64,000 nt of DNA from Nonlabens ulvanivorans (GTDB lineage Bacteria; Bacteroidota; Bacteroidia; Flavobacteriales; Flavobacteriaceae). The stretch is from the NCBI RefSeq assembly GCF_000755285.1, contig NZ_BBMK01000006.1, positions 1 to 64,000 on the forward strand, given 5' to 3'. Position 1 is the stretch's first letter. Each line of letters starts with the position of its first letter. The notes below the pieces were generated by a model. That model worked only from the letters and a program-made list of their open reading frames with translations. It was not told the DNA's origin and did not search any database. Made by a program: the position numbers and the translations under genes. Below are positions 29,914 through 38,894 of this stretch, piece after piece.

Positions 29914-30474
29914 TTGACCGCAAACCAACTTAAAACAGAACTTCAAAAACTCAAAGCCTATAAAGACGAGCGCGTAAGATTAGGTATCGCTGCAGTAGAA
30001 AGTAATTTACTATTACAACTACTCGACTTATGTAAACCTGAAAGCGGCGTTTCTCATCAAGCCTGCTGGTCGCTGGAACAATCTTTCTTACTTCACGAAG
30101 CATCTTGTTATCCTTACCTTAAGGAAATAGGAGCATTATATGAAATGTCCATCAACTCCTCGGGAATGCGAGCGCTTTGTAAAATATCAAGCATCTTATC
30201 TAAAACACATTATAGTAAAAAAGAAAGCATTGTAAAATCATTATTGACTCAAACCATACGTGAGCAAATGGTAGAAGGCTGTTTTCAGGTATTAATCACT
30301 ACAGACAAGACCGCAAATATGGCCTATGCCGTGTATTCTCTATTTGAATTTGGAAAAGAATTTGACTGGATCTATCCAGAGCTTAAACCTATTTTACTTC
30401 AAAAACTAGACGAAAATTACGGCAATGGTTTCAAGTCTAGCGCACGTCGCATTATAGCAAAATTAGAAGCTTAA
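29914..30474 (+). CDS. HEAT-repeat-like protein upstream of purB
   Basis: The likely start is TTG at 29914 (LTANQLKTELQKLKAYKDER), one base after the lipoprotein stop; an earlier in-frame ATG at 29869 lies inside that gene. About 186 residues form amphipathic helices (SVHQACWSLEQ-like, KISSILSKTHYSKKES, SARRIIAKLEA), consistent with HEAT/ARM repeats. Homologues next to purB are sometimes mislabelled adenylosuccinate lyase. No catalytic motif was seen. It ends 55 bases before purB. Confidence 0.72.
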   Translation: MTANQLKTELQKLKAYKDERVRLGIAAVESNLLLQLLDLCKPESGVSHQACWSLEQSFLLHEASCYPYLKEIGALYEMSINSSGMRALCKISSILSKTHYSKKESIVKSLLTQTIREQMVEGCFQVLITTDKTANMAYAVYSLFEFGKEFDWIYPELKPILLQKLDENYGNGFKSSARRIIAKLEA

Positions 30475-30529
30475 TTCTAAGAGAAAGCGCTTTTAAAATC
30501 GTAATTTAGCGCGCTTTAAAGACATAATT

Positions 30530-31869
30530 ATGCCTACTGCTTTACAAGCTATTTCTCCTATAGACGGTCGTTACCGTTCAAAAGTCGACACACTTGCTCC
30601 TTTCTTTTCAGAATCTGCTTTGATACGTTATCGTGTCCTGGTTGAGGTTGAATATTTTATCGCTTTAAGCGAAAGCGGCATCAAACAACTCCAACCTTTT
30701 CCTGAAACAACTCAAGAGCAGTTAAGAAACTTGTACCGCAACTTTACAGATGAAGATGCACAAGCCATTAAAGACATCGAGAAAGTTACCAACCACGATG
30801 TAAAAGCCGTAGAGTATTTTATTAAAGAACAGTTCGACAAACTAGGTTTACAAGCTCATAAAGAATTCATCCATTTTGGACTGACTTCTCAAGATATTAA
30901 TAATACAGCCATACCACTTTCCATAAAAGATGCTGTAGAAGAAATTTACCGACCAGAAATAGAAGCGTTAAAAGAAACCTTAGAAAAGCTTTCTGCAGAT
31001 TGGGCAAATATTCCTATGCTAGCTCGCACACATGGTCAGCCAGCTTCTCCTACTCGATTAGGAAAAGAATTCTATGTATTTGCAGTACGACTAGATGAGC
31101 AATTAAACATGCTAGATCAAGTTCAACATGCAGCAAAATTTGGCGGTGCCACAGGAAACTACAATGCCCATCATGTTGCTTTTCCAGAAGTAGATTGGAG
31201 AAAATTTGGTGAAGACTTTGTAGAAAGTAGATTAGGTTTAACGCACAGTTTTCCAACTACTCAAATAGAGCACTATGACCATATGGCTTCTCTATTTGAT
31301 ACCCTTAAACGTATCAACACCATCTTAATAGATCTTGACAGAGATATATGGACTTATATATCCATGGACTACTTCAAGCAAAAAATTAAGAAAGGTGAAG
31401 TCGGTTCTAGCGCTATGCCTCATAAAGTAAACCCTATCGACTTTGAAAACAGTGAAGGAACTTAGGACTTGCAAATGCCATTTTTGAGCACCTGTCAGCA
31501 AAATTACCGATCTCTAGATTACAGCGTGACTTAACAGACTCTACGGTATTAAGAAATGTAGGTGTGCCGTTTGCGCATACTATCATTGCTATAAAGGCAA
31601 CAATGAAAGGCTTAAGTAAGCTGTTATTAAACGAAGCTAAGATTGCTCAAGACCTAGAAAACAATTGGGCCGTAGTTGCTGAAGCTATACAGACAATACT
31701 GAGACGTGAGGCTTATCCAAACCCTTATGAAGCCTTAAAAGAATTAACACGTACAAATGAAAAAATTACGGGTGAAAGTATTGCTAGATTTATCGATGGC
31801 CTAGACGTAAGTGAAACTATTAAAAGCGAAATGAAAGCTATAACACCAGCTACATTTACTGGTATATAA
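30530..31869 (+). CDS. purB: Adenylosuccinate lyase, frameshifted near 31457
   Basis: PurB cleaves SAICAR and adenylosuccinate in purine synthesis. The sequence shows ISPIDGRYRSKV at the start, FGLTSQDINNTA, ARTHGQPASPTRLGKE and the signature GSSAMPHKVNPIDFENSEG. Just after this the frame breaks; one extra A gives GNLGLANAIFEHLSAKLPISRLQRDLTDS. The joined protein is about 446 residues, normal for the Bacteroidota/E. coli-type enzyme. An essential gene broken by one A in a short run is better explained as a sequence error. Confidence 0.95.
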
Positions 31870-31892
31870 TTTCAAAAGCCTCAATCTATAAT

Positions 31893-31920
31893 AAGCACTT
31901 CTATATGAGGTGCTTTTTTA
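31893..31920 (+). terminator. Rho-independent terminator after purB
   Basis: The hairpin AAGCAC / GTGCTT (31893-31898 and 31910-31915) is followed by a run of Ts, starting 24 bases after the purB stop. Confidence 0.75.
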
Positions 31921-31938
31921 TTTATAAAACTTTTTAAG

Positions 31939-32577
31939 TTATTCTAACTGATCATCAGTCCAATTGTATTGATAAAGTCGGTCTACCTTACCATGTATCG
32001 ATTTCATACTAATCATTTGTTTACTCAATCGTATTTCTTGAAAATCAGTTTTCGTCTCATAATAAATAACTGAATTGATTACAAATTTTAAATGAGGTCC
32101 TTGAAAATATATTTGCGTTGATGGTATAGGAGTTGTAAATGCGTTTACAATTATCATTATAAATGGTAATAGATAATAAAGACCTTCGTAAGGATTAAAA
32201 TCTTCACTTATCCAAGTCAGGACTGCGTTGTAAAGAAAATAACCAATGATACATGTTGAAACTACAATCCAGAAAATATTTTTCGATTTATCATACCAAC
32301 TCAAAGACACATTATTTATGGTTATAAACTCGTCAATATCACGAGGTTCTTCATAGTTCAATTTATTATAAATCATAAATGAAGATTTAATACCGACCCA
32401 AATCAATACAATTTTAAAGAAATCTATAGATTCCCAATCCCAATAAATCAGAACTATTAAACCAACCACCAAAATAATACTACTTAAAAACAGGTAGCCA
32501 GGCGATTGCTGTTTCTCTTTCAATAAGAAATAACGCTTCTCAGCAAATAAATCAAGACTTCTTAGGTATTTCAGCAT
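31939..32577 (-). CDS. Hypothetical four-helix membrane protein
   Basis: The 212-residue protein has a basic N-terminus followed by four hydrophobic segments in two pairs (about 28-46, 50-66, 105-122 and 133-150). A C-terminal soluble beta-strand region follows (GPHLKFVINSVIYYETKTDFQEIRLSK), which resembles a bacterial PH-like domain. It is convergent with purB. No family name recognised. Confidence 0.7.
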   Translation of the reverse strand: MLKYLRSLDLFAEKRYFLLKEKQQSPGYLFLSSIILVVGLIVLIYWDWESIDFFKIVLIWVGIKSSFMIYNKLNYEEPRDIDEFITINNVSLSWYDKSKNIFWIVVSTCIIGYFLYNAVLTWISEDFNPYEGLYYLLPFIMIIVNAFTTPIPSTQIYFQGPHLKFVINSVIYYETKTDFQEIRLSKQMISMKSIHGKVDRLYQYNWTDDQLE

Positions 32578-32743
32578 AAATTCAGGAGTGTCATGTTTAA
32601 AATGAGCTTAACCAATGAGATTTTAAATATACTTAAGACTAAAATCCTACATAAAAAAGCACTATTAAACGTATTAATCAAACCACTCAACTTAATAAAT
32701 TTATTTTATATCAATTTTAACACGTAAGGAAGTATGTACACTC

Positions 32744-32751
32744 TACATTTG
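32744..32751 (+). promoter_or_regulatory. Candidate -7 box, first YqaE/Pmp3 gene
   Basis: TACATTTG matches TAnnTTTG, 12 bases before the start codon at 32764. A very short leader would result. No clear -33 element. Confidence 0.4.
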
Positions 32752-32763
32752 TAGGAAAAAGCA

Positions 32764-32934
32764 ATGAGTACTTTAACTATAATCTTAAACGTTCTAGCGC
32801 CACCAGTAAGTGTCTTCATGAAAAGAGGCGTTCATAATGACTTTGCGATTAGTATTCTATTGACTTTATTCTTTTTTGTTCCTGGTATCTTACATGCCTT
32901 CTATATTACAAGGCAAAAAAACAGAGTATTATAA
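32764..32934 (+). CDS. YqaE/Pmp3 family small membrane protein
   Basis: This 56-residue protein (MSTLTIILNVLAPPVSVFMK at its start) has two membrane helices. It carries the family hallmarks: a Pro-Pro-x-x-V/G turn after the first helix and a second helix ending P-G-I-L-H-A-F-Y. Pmp3/YqaE proteins are small plasma-membrane proteins linked to membrane potential and salt or cold stress in yeast, plants and bacteria. The canonical loop is short here (RGVHNDFA). A paralogue of 51 residues lies at 33837. The stop overlaps the convergent secreted-protein stop by six bases. Confidence 0.88.
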   Translation: MSTLTIILNVLAPPVSVFMKRGVHNDFAISILLTLFFFVPGILHAFYITRQKNRVL

Positions 32935-33630
32935 ATAATAATGTTTAAAAACCTGTTGCCCTGATGGACTTATCACTTTAATAATGTAAAACGTTTTAGG
33001 TTGCATTATCGCAATTTCAAGTCTATCAACATTTATCTCATTAGTTACTGTATGTATTAAACTACCTGTTAAATCATATAGCTCTATAAGGTAATTATCA
33101 TTTTTGCTAAAAAAGAGCTGATTTTGAACCGCTTTAATACCTAAATCATTAAAAGTTTCTTCATTACTTAACGTAGCTACTTGCCATCCATAATCAGATC
33201 CTTTTAAATCTGCACTTTGTCTTGATAAATCAGTTGTTGTAATTATAAAATACCAATCGTTTACAATTGTATTTGCCGGTACATTCACCACATTTAAGCT
33301 TGGTTCTTCTTGATACATCCTTCCAGCAACATCTATTTGCGCCACATAAGCGTTTAAAGTAGTATCATAATTAAAGATCACAAACGTGCTTGTATCACTA
33401 AAGTCATCGTGATAATCCCATGTTAACGGAACAGCATCTGTTTGAAGTCCTGTATAAAGAAGTAAATTAGGATCACCCATAGGATCGATTAAGGAGTAAT
33501 CACCTTGAGAACCATAAGTAATTGTGAGTATCCCCCCCGAATTAATATCAACTGGATTGGGAGTTATAACTATTTGAGCACTTAAAAATAAGCTTGCATT
33601 GAAAAAGCAAAAAAGTATAAAATGTTTCAT
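32929..33630 (-). CDS. Secreted protein with T9SS-like C-terminal domain
   Basis: The 233-residue protein has a signal peptide (MKHFILFCFFNASLFLSAQ) and a beta-rich domain (VITPNPVDINSGG ... DLSRQSADLKGSDYGW). The last 65 residues, KAVQNQLFFSKNDNYLIELY ... YIIKVISPSGQQVFKHYYL, resemble a divergent T9SS type A sorting domain. A seven-C run at 33532-33538 encodes the Gly pair in NSGG. The gene is wedged between the two YqaE/Pmp3 genes on the opposite strand. Role unknown. Confidence 0.75.
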   Translation of the reverse strand: MKHFILFCFFNASLFLSAQIVITPNPVDINSGGILTITYGSQGDYSLIDPMGDPNLLLYTGLQTDAVPLTWDYHDDFSDTSTFVIFNYDTTLNAYVAQIDVAGRMYQEEPSLNVVNVPANTIVNDWYFIITTTDLSRQSADLKGSDYGWQVATLSNEETFNDLGIKAVQNQLFFSKNDNYLIELYDLTGSLIHTVTNEINVDRLEIAIMQPKTFYIIKVISPSGQQVFKHYYL

Positions 33631-33807
33631 ATCCGTAATTTACAGCAACTAAAATAGAGAATTATAGAGATAATTGATCAAAAAAGATCCTATTTAAAAT
33701 CGTATTCAATATTAATACACTTAACAACTAAAAATAAGTAAGTGTACTAATTAGGTTAAAAAACAATCAATTTGATAATTTTTAAGAAAATTTCTTTAAA
33801 TATCTTA

Positions 33808-33815
33808 TAAATTTG
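33808..33815 (+). promoter_or_regulatory. Candidate -7 box, second YqaE/Pmp3 gene
   Basis: TAAATTTG matches TAnnTTTG, 21 bases before the start at 33837. The surrounding 200 bases are AT-rich and hold no other feature I can support. Confidence 0.4.
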
Positions 33816-33836
33816 GATAAATCAAAAACATTAACC

Positions 33837-33992
33837 ATGAGTATTCTAACCATCATTTTAAACATTTTTATTCCGCCAGTAGGTGTTGCACTTTCTAAAG
33901 GAATCGGAAAAGATTTTTTAATCAATTTAATATTAACTCTTTTATTCTTTATTCCAGGTGTCATTCACGCCTTTTACGTAACAGCAAAGTAA
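33837..33992 (+). CDS. YqaE/Pmp3 family small membrane protein, second copy
   Basis: This 51-residue protein (MSILTIILNIFIPPVGVALS at its start) has the full YqaE/Pmp3 pattern: helix, I-P-P-V-G-V turn, charged loop KGIGKD, and a second helix ending IPGVIHAFY. It shares the order of motifs with the copy at 32764 and is closer to the family consensus. It is followed by a strong terminator. A stress-responsive membrane role is family knowledge; nothing in the sequence tests it. Confidence 0.9.
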   Translation: MSILTIILNIFIPPVGVALSKGIGKDFLINLILTLLFFIPGVIHAFYVTAK

Positions 33993-34012
33993 AAATTTAA
34001 AACATATATTGT

Positions 34013-34043
34013 AAAGCCAGCTCTTAATAAGCTGGCTTTTTTT
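34013..34043. terminator. Bidirectional terminator between YqaE/Pmp3 and mazG
   Basis: AAAGCCAGCT / AGCTGGCTTT (34013-34022 and 34030-34039) forms a ten-base-pair stem, followed by Ts. It stands between convergent genes (stops at 33992 and 34046). Confidence 0.85.
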
Positions 34044-34045
34044 AA

Positions 34046-34819
34046 TTATATTTTTTTAGCCTCATTCCAGTACACATCCATCTCTGCTAGTGTCATATCA
34101 CTTAGCTGCTTCCCTATTTCTTTGGCTTTAGATTCTAGATATTGAAAACGTTTAATAAACTTTTTATTTGTTCTTTCTAGCGCATCTTCGGGATTAACAC
34201 CTAGATGTTTTCCATAATTAACAAGTGAGAACAGTACATCACCAAACTCAGCCTCAATTTTATCCTGATCTCCTTTATCTATTTCAACTTGCAATTCTTC
34301 AAGCTCTTCTTCTAGCTTTTCTTTTACCTGTTCTGGTTTCTCCCAGTCAAAACCTACACCTGCTACTTTGTCTTGGATGCGTGAGCTTTTAACTAGTGCT
34401 GGCAAGGACTTAGGCACACCTTCTAGAACACTGTTTTTACCTTCCTTAAGTTTAAGAGCTTCCCAGTTTTTCTTAACCTCTTCTTCATCTGCCACCTCAA
34501 CATCTGCATAGATGTGTGGATGTCTCGAAATTAATTTATCACAGATACCATTTGCTACGGTACCTATATCCCACTCATCGGTCTCTGATCCTATTTTTGA
34601 GTAAAAAACGATGTGCAACAACAAATCGCCCAACTCTTTAGGTATTTCGACTCTATCGTTATCTAAAATTGCATCACCTAACTCATAGGTTTCTTCAATA
34701 GTTAAATGACGCAAAGATTGTAGCGTTTGCTTGCGATCCCATGGACAACCTTCACGCAATTCGTCCATTATAGTTAATAATCTGTCTATTGCTGCTAGTT
34801 GTTCTTTTCTATTATTCAT
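34046..34819 (-). CDS. mazG: Nucleoside triphosphate pyrophosphohydrolase MazG
   Basis: The 257-residue protein has two MazG modules. It shows CPWDRKQTLQSLRHLTIEET (a MazG entry signature with the EExxE metal-binding pattern EETYEL), KELGDLLLHIVFYSKI, then VGFDWEKPEQVKEKLEEE and the second EFGDVLFSLVNYGK. MazG hydrolyses NTPs to NMP and PPi and limits mutagenic nucleotides and (p)ppGpp signalling. Full length for the E. coli-like type. Confidence 0.95.
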   Translation of the reverse strand: MNNRKEQLAAIDRLLTIMDELREGCPWDRKQTLQSLRHLTIEETYELGDAILDNDRVEIPKELGDLLLHIVFYSKIGSETDEWDIGTVANGICDKLISRHPHIYADVEVADEEEVKKNWEALKLKEGKNSVLEGVPKSLPALVKSSRIQDKVAGVGFDWEKPEQVKEKLEEELEELQVEIDKGDQDKIEAEFGDVLFSLVNYGKHLGVNPEDALERTNKKFIKRFQYLESKAKEIGKQLSDMTLAEMDVYWNEAKKI

Positions 34820-34886
34820 TATATGTAAGACTATGGTAAAGATTTTTTCTATTATTCAATTGTGGGTTCAAGGGATTATATTTGTT

Positions 34887-34903
34887 ACGCTTCCGCGAAA
34901 GCA
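34887..34903. repeat. Palindromic repeat variant, between divergent genes
   Basis: ACGCTTCCGCGAAAGCA lies between mazG and the divergent thioredoxin gene. One base differs in the left arm (T to C) and the end is truncated. Confidence 0.8.
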
Positions 34904-34974
34904 TGATCAATCACATCTAACTGCCACAATAAAGATGGCATAAAATTAGTTCCTAATATATCAAACAACCCGAT

Positions 34975-35723
34975 ATGCGACAGATACTTTTAAGCTTTTT
35001 TGCACTTGTTATAACCATTCCTGCTCTTGCCCAAAATTGGGTCACTGATGAAAGTATGGAAGAAACAGTTATGCAAGAAGATGACCAACTTAAGGTATTG
35101 TATTTTACCGCTTCCTGGTGTGGCCCATGTCGCTATATGAAGCCTATCATGCAAGACATAAATGATGATGACACTGTAGATACTACAGTTTATTTTATGG
35201 ATACCGACAGCAATATTGCCGACGATATTTTAAAAGTAAACTCCATTCCGGCCTACTTTTTCATTAAAAATGGTCGTGTGTTAGGTCGCACAGGTAGTGC
35301 TGTTAAACGTGAAGATATGTTGATATGATAGAAAGACATGACGCCATGACTATTGAAGGTAATATACTCGCCTACCGTGGTAAGCCTTCAAAGCACGAAT
35401 TAATTGCAGGAGCAAATCCAAAATTAACTGTAGAGAATCTAGAAACGATATGGTATGATGCACACCAGCTTAATGCGCTATCTTGGAAAATTTATCAAAA
35501 ACTTACTGATTCACAAGATATAGCCTGCGCACTAATTTTAATACAACGTTCTATAGAGCTGGAAGAGTTTACTTCTAACCTTGAGACCTATGCGCACTTA
35601 CTTGCTAAAAATGGTGAGAAAAGAAAAGCTCTCAAAATCGCTAAAAAAGCAAAAAGAAGAGCCGAAAAGAATGATGAATTCACCGGAATTATTGATGAAT
35701 TGATTGCAAAATTAGACGCTTAA
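34975..35723 (+). CDS. Secreted thioredoxin-fold protein, frameshifted near 35323
   Basis: A signal peptide (to about PALAQ) is followed by a thioredoxin domain with the active site SWCGPCRYMKP at about 45 and the cis-Pro loop NSIPAYFFIKNGRV at about 94. The frame is lost after KREDML; one extra G gives LDMIERHDAMTIEGN. The C-terminal 130 residues are helical with TPR-like features (LETYAHLLAKNGEKRKALKIAKKAKRRA). The joined product is about 249 residues. It is probably a periplasmic thiol oxidoreductase; partners are unknown. Confidence 0.87.
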
Positions 35724-36580
35724 GTTTCAAAAAGCATGTTTTCTAGCTCGATAAAACATTCTATATATCGCTCTTCATCATCATTATCCAACCCATCGAT
35801 AATGCATTGATAAAATAGTTTACTTTGTTGATTAGGCGAAATGGATTGCATATTTTCAAGCTCCTTCTTATAAGTATCAATATCAACATACTCAGACAAT
35901 CTCAATCTAGAGGCTGCATATTTTTGAACATTCTTATGTTTATCATCGATGGAGTCTAATAATTGATATGCTTTTTTATAATCTCCTTTATTCATAGATG
36001 ATTCTGCTTCAAGATAAATAGTATTTGCCTCCATGAGGCCATTTAAAAAAATCATAGAATTAGATCCATATCTACTGGCAAATTGATTCACATTCTGACC
36101 TAGACTTAATCCATCATAAACGCTATATATGTTTGCTATTTCAAATTCCTCTTGACTATTAGGAGAAATATAGAAAACTAAATAATTATAGAAAGATTCT
36201 TCATTCTCTATTATGTAAGTAAGCCTTACGACATCATCTTTTTTATGAATGTGTAACAGATCTAATTTTGAGGCATTTACAGCAAGACGTTGAAATAAAT
36301 TATTATTAAACATTTCAAACATTTGACCTATCATTTTTAATAATACTTGAGGTGGTTTTTCACCTGGTCGCAATTGGGGTATTTTTATTCTTTTTGAGAA
36401 TTCAATAGCATCAAAATAGTTCGATAAAATAGCTGCCTTGTCATGGTTATAAGCATCTTGAATAGTCATTGCTAGTTCTTCTGCTTTTAGCCTTTCTTTT
36501 TCTGTCATTTCTTGAAGCTGTACCTCGTCAGCACAACTCCATAGAAATAACGGTAGTATTAAAAATAGTAATCGTTTCAA
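35720..36580 (-). CDS. Lipoprotein, function unknown
   Basis: The 286-residue protein has a lipoprotein signal with Cys in LWSCADE, a coiled, charged N-terminal helix (EMTEKERLKAEELAM) and a helical C-terminal region. Its stop overlaps the convergent thioredoxin gene by four bases. It starts 11 bases after the AAA+ gene's stop and so belongs to the same transcript. No family recognised. Confidence 0.72.
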   Translation of the reverse strand: MKRLLFLILPLFLWSCADEVQLQEMTEKERLKAEELAMTIQDAYNHDKAAILSNYFDAIEFSKRIKIPQLRPGEKPPQVLLKMIGQMFEMFNNNLFQRLAVNASKLDLLHIHKKDDVVRLTYIIENEESFYNYLVFYISPNSQEEFEIANIYSVYDGLSLGQNVNQFASRYGSNSMIFLNGLMEANTIYLEAESSMNKGDYKKAYQLLDSIDDKHKNVQKYAASRLRLSEYVDIDTYKKELENMQSISPNQQSKLFYQCIIDGLDNDDEERYIECFIELENMLFET

Positions 36581-36591
36581 AAGTGTTTATA

Positions 36592-38055
36592 TTATATCCC
36601 TTTGATAAAACTACTATATAAATCATTAAATTGATATCCTTCAGTAAATCGTTTTTTACTCAATTTATCAAACTCTACTAGTGACCATAATATAAATTCT
36701 TTCAAAAAGTAACGATCTTCCATCGGGTACTCTGGCTGGTATTTTTCAACTAGATCTGTTAATGGCGTTACCTGATCTAACAATGCTTTATAGTCTGCAT
36801 CATTAAGCTCATCTAGTAATTCTAATCCATCATTATTAAAGAACCACTCCACTAATTTATCATATGGAGTTTCTTCATCAGGTTTTTGAAGTTTTTTAAT
36901 TTCAGGAAAATATTCTGGGAACAATTTCTTTGTCGCATCTCCTATCAATTCATTTGCAACAAAGGCAGCACCTTCTTGCTCGCCTTCATAGACCAACTCT
37001 ATTTTACCAGTAATAGAAGGAATGACACCAGTGAAGTCTGAGAAGCGTAATGTTGTCGTCTCGTCTCCATTCATTAAAGCACGACGCTCTGCAGTACTCA
37101 ATAAGTTTTCATAAGCTGTGATACTCATACGTGCACTAACACCACTTTTCTCATCTACATATTCACTATCACGTGCACAAAAGCTTATTTGCTCTAGCAA
37201 GTCTTTTGCTAGTTCTGGAACTACTACTGTATTTTCAGTACGTTCATCTTTACGAGCTTCTTGTTGTGTAATGGTTTTGGCAATTTCTATAGTTTCTGGA
37301 TAATGTGTTAAGATTTGTGAACCTATACGGTCTTTAAGTGGTGTAACAATACTACCGCGATTGGTATAATCCTCAGGATTTGCCGTAAATAGAAATTGCA
37401 TGTCAAGTTCTAATCGCAACTTAAAACCACGTATTTGAATATCGCCTTCTTGCAGAATATTGAATAATGCTACTTGAATACGTGCTTGTAAATCTGGTAA
37501 TTCATTGATGACAAAAATACAGCGGTTGGCACGTGGTATCATTCCATAGTGGATCACTCGGTCGTCTGCATAGCTTAGTTTAAGGTTTGCCGCTTTAATA
37601 GGATCTATATCACCTATTAAATCTGCCACGGTTACATCTGGAGTTGCTAGTTTTTCATAGAACCGATCATCTCTGTGTAACCAAGAGATGGGTGTTTTGT
37701 CACCATGTTTTTCTATCAACTCAATGGCAGTTCTAGATAATGGCGCTAGTGGATCGTCATGTATCTCACTATCTGTCACATAAGGAATATATTCATCCAG
37801 TAAACCCGTCATCAATCGTGCAAGTCGGGTTTTTGCCTGACCACGCAGTCCTAATAGATTGATATTGTGTCTTGATAAAATCGCTCGCTCTAATTCTGGA
37901 ATTACGGTATTTTCATAACCATGAATCCCTGTAAAAGAATCGACTCCATTTTTGATATTTTCTCTCAGGTTATCTCTTAGTTCATCTTTTATAGGTCTCG
38001 ATTCCCATCCTGATTTTTTAAGTTGGCCTAAGGTGTTTATTTTTTCTATGTTCAT
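36592..38055 (-). CDS. MoxR/Mg-chelatase-like AAA+ ATPase
   Basis: This 487-residue ATPase has Walker A LLGLRGQAKTRLAR at about 70, Walker B CIFVINELPDLQARIQ at about 180, sensor 1 FLFTANPEDYTNRGS at about 220 and an arginine-containing region PLKDRIGSQ. Note that the Walker B has N-E rather than D-E. It resembles magnesium chelatase I/RavA-type ATPases. A VWA protein lies upstream (38895-40039), as expected for an ATPase-VWA pair. The substrate is unknown; no chlorophyll pathway is visible. Confidence 0.88.
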   Translation of the reverse strand: MNIEKINTLGQLKKSGWESRPIKDELRDNLRENIKNGVDSFTGIHGYENTVIPELERAILSRHNINLLGLRGQAKTRLARLMTGLLDEYIPYVTDSEIHDDPLAPLSRTAIELIEKHGDKTPISWLHRDDRFYEKLATPDVTVADLIGDIDPIKAANLKLSYADDRVIHYGMIPRANRCIFVINELPDLQARIQVALFNILQEGDIQIRGFKLRLELDMQFLFTANPEDYTNRGSIVTPLKDRIGSQILTHYPETIEIAKTITQQEARKDERTENTVVVPELAKDLLEQISFCARDSEYVDEKSGVSARMSITAYENLLSTAERRALMNGDETTTLRFSDFTGVIPSITGKIELVYEGEQEGAAFVANELIGDATKKLFPEYFPEIKKLQKPDEETPYDKLVEWFFNNDGLELLDELNDADYKALLDQVTPLTDLVEKYQPEYPMEDRYFLKEFILWSLVEFDKLSKKRFTEGYQFNDLYSSFIKGI

Positions 38056-38159
38056 CTTTTATTGTTATGTGAGTCTTAAATTTTCGAGTTTTTAATCTCA
38101 TTTGTAAAAATTACAGACTCATTTTTAAAGCGTTAACTATATGTTTATTATTGACTTAT

Positions 38160-38819
38160 TTATGAGTCAGCCTCTAATTTCCCCCCCTGTCTACTCTTAA
38201 TAGATTTTTCTATTTGTCGGTTTGCAAAGGCTCTCATTATAAAACCAAAACAAAGTCCACCAATCAACCATAGTACAGCATTCATAATGATGAGATTAGT
38301 ACTCAAAGATTCTCCTAAGAGCCAGTAGTATAACGTCATAAAGACAAACATAAATCCTCCAAAAAACAGACTTATTTTTAATCCCTTTTTAATCGTTATT
38401 TTTTTTGCTTCAAACGTCATATTCAAATTCTCAAATCGCGCGGGCTGCGCTGCCTTCCATCTTTCTCTATTGTTGTTATTAAACGGCTTTAAAGCTCCAA
38501 AAACTAATGCCGAAAACCAATTGCGCAATGGCGGGATTGTTTCCTGGCAATTATCACAGTGGTAACCATACCAGTTTTTATTATGAGTATTATTTTGCTT
38601 AGACCATTTTAATCCAGAATGTATTGTATCGCAATGTGGACATGGTATATAGGTACGCTCAGCAAGTCCTTTGCTATTATCCTTCTCTATAAACAGAACC
38701 TTAGGAGTGACGACACCTACAAATTCAGAAACTGCTACTCCAGGATTAATAATCCAATGTAACATCATAGGATGTTTCCAGTTCCAGATCTTATATTTTT
38801 CTTTATCGTAGTTTTTCAT
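38160..38819 (-). CDS. Zinc-ribbon membrane protein within the ATPase-VWA locus
   Basis: The 219-residue protein begins with a soluble region holding two Cys pairs (CPHCDTIHSG and CDNCQE) that look like a zinc ribbon. Two membrane helices follow at about 147-165 and 175-195. A seven-C run (38181-38187) encodes Gly-Gly in SRQGGKLEADS near the C-terminus. It sits between the VWA and AAA+ genes on the same strand, with roughly 75 and 105 bases either side. Family not recognised. Confidence 0.72.
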   Translation of the reverse strand: MKNYDKEKYKIWNWKHPMMLHWIINPGVAVSEFVGVVTPKVLFIEKDNSKGLAERTYIPCPHCDTIHSGLKWSKQNNTHNKNWYGYHCDNCQETIPPLRNWFSALVFGALKPFNNNNRERWKAAQPARFENLNMTFEAKKITIKKGLKISLFFGGFMFVFMTLYYWLLGESLSTNLIIMNAVLWLIGGLCFGFIMRAFANRQIEKSIKSRQGGKLEADS

Positions 38820-38894
38820 TTTATGGGTTTGAGAGTCTTGATTGGATTTTCAATTTAACTTTTACAAGATCAGTCTGACATTTATATTATTCTA

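Noticed and set aside
30661-30677. CGCTTTAAGCGAAAGCG inside purB as another palindrome copy
   Set aside because: One extra base and a changed centre destroy the palindrome; it may be chance in an A-L-S-E-S-G coding stretch.
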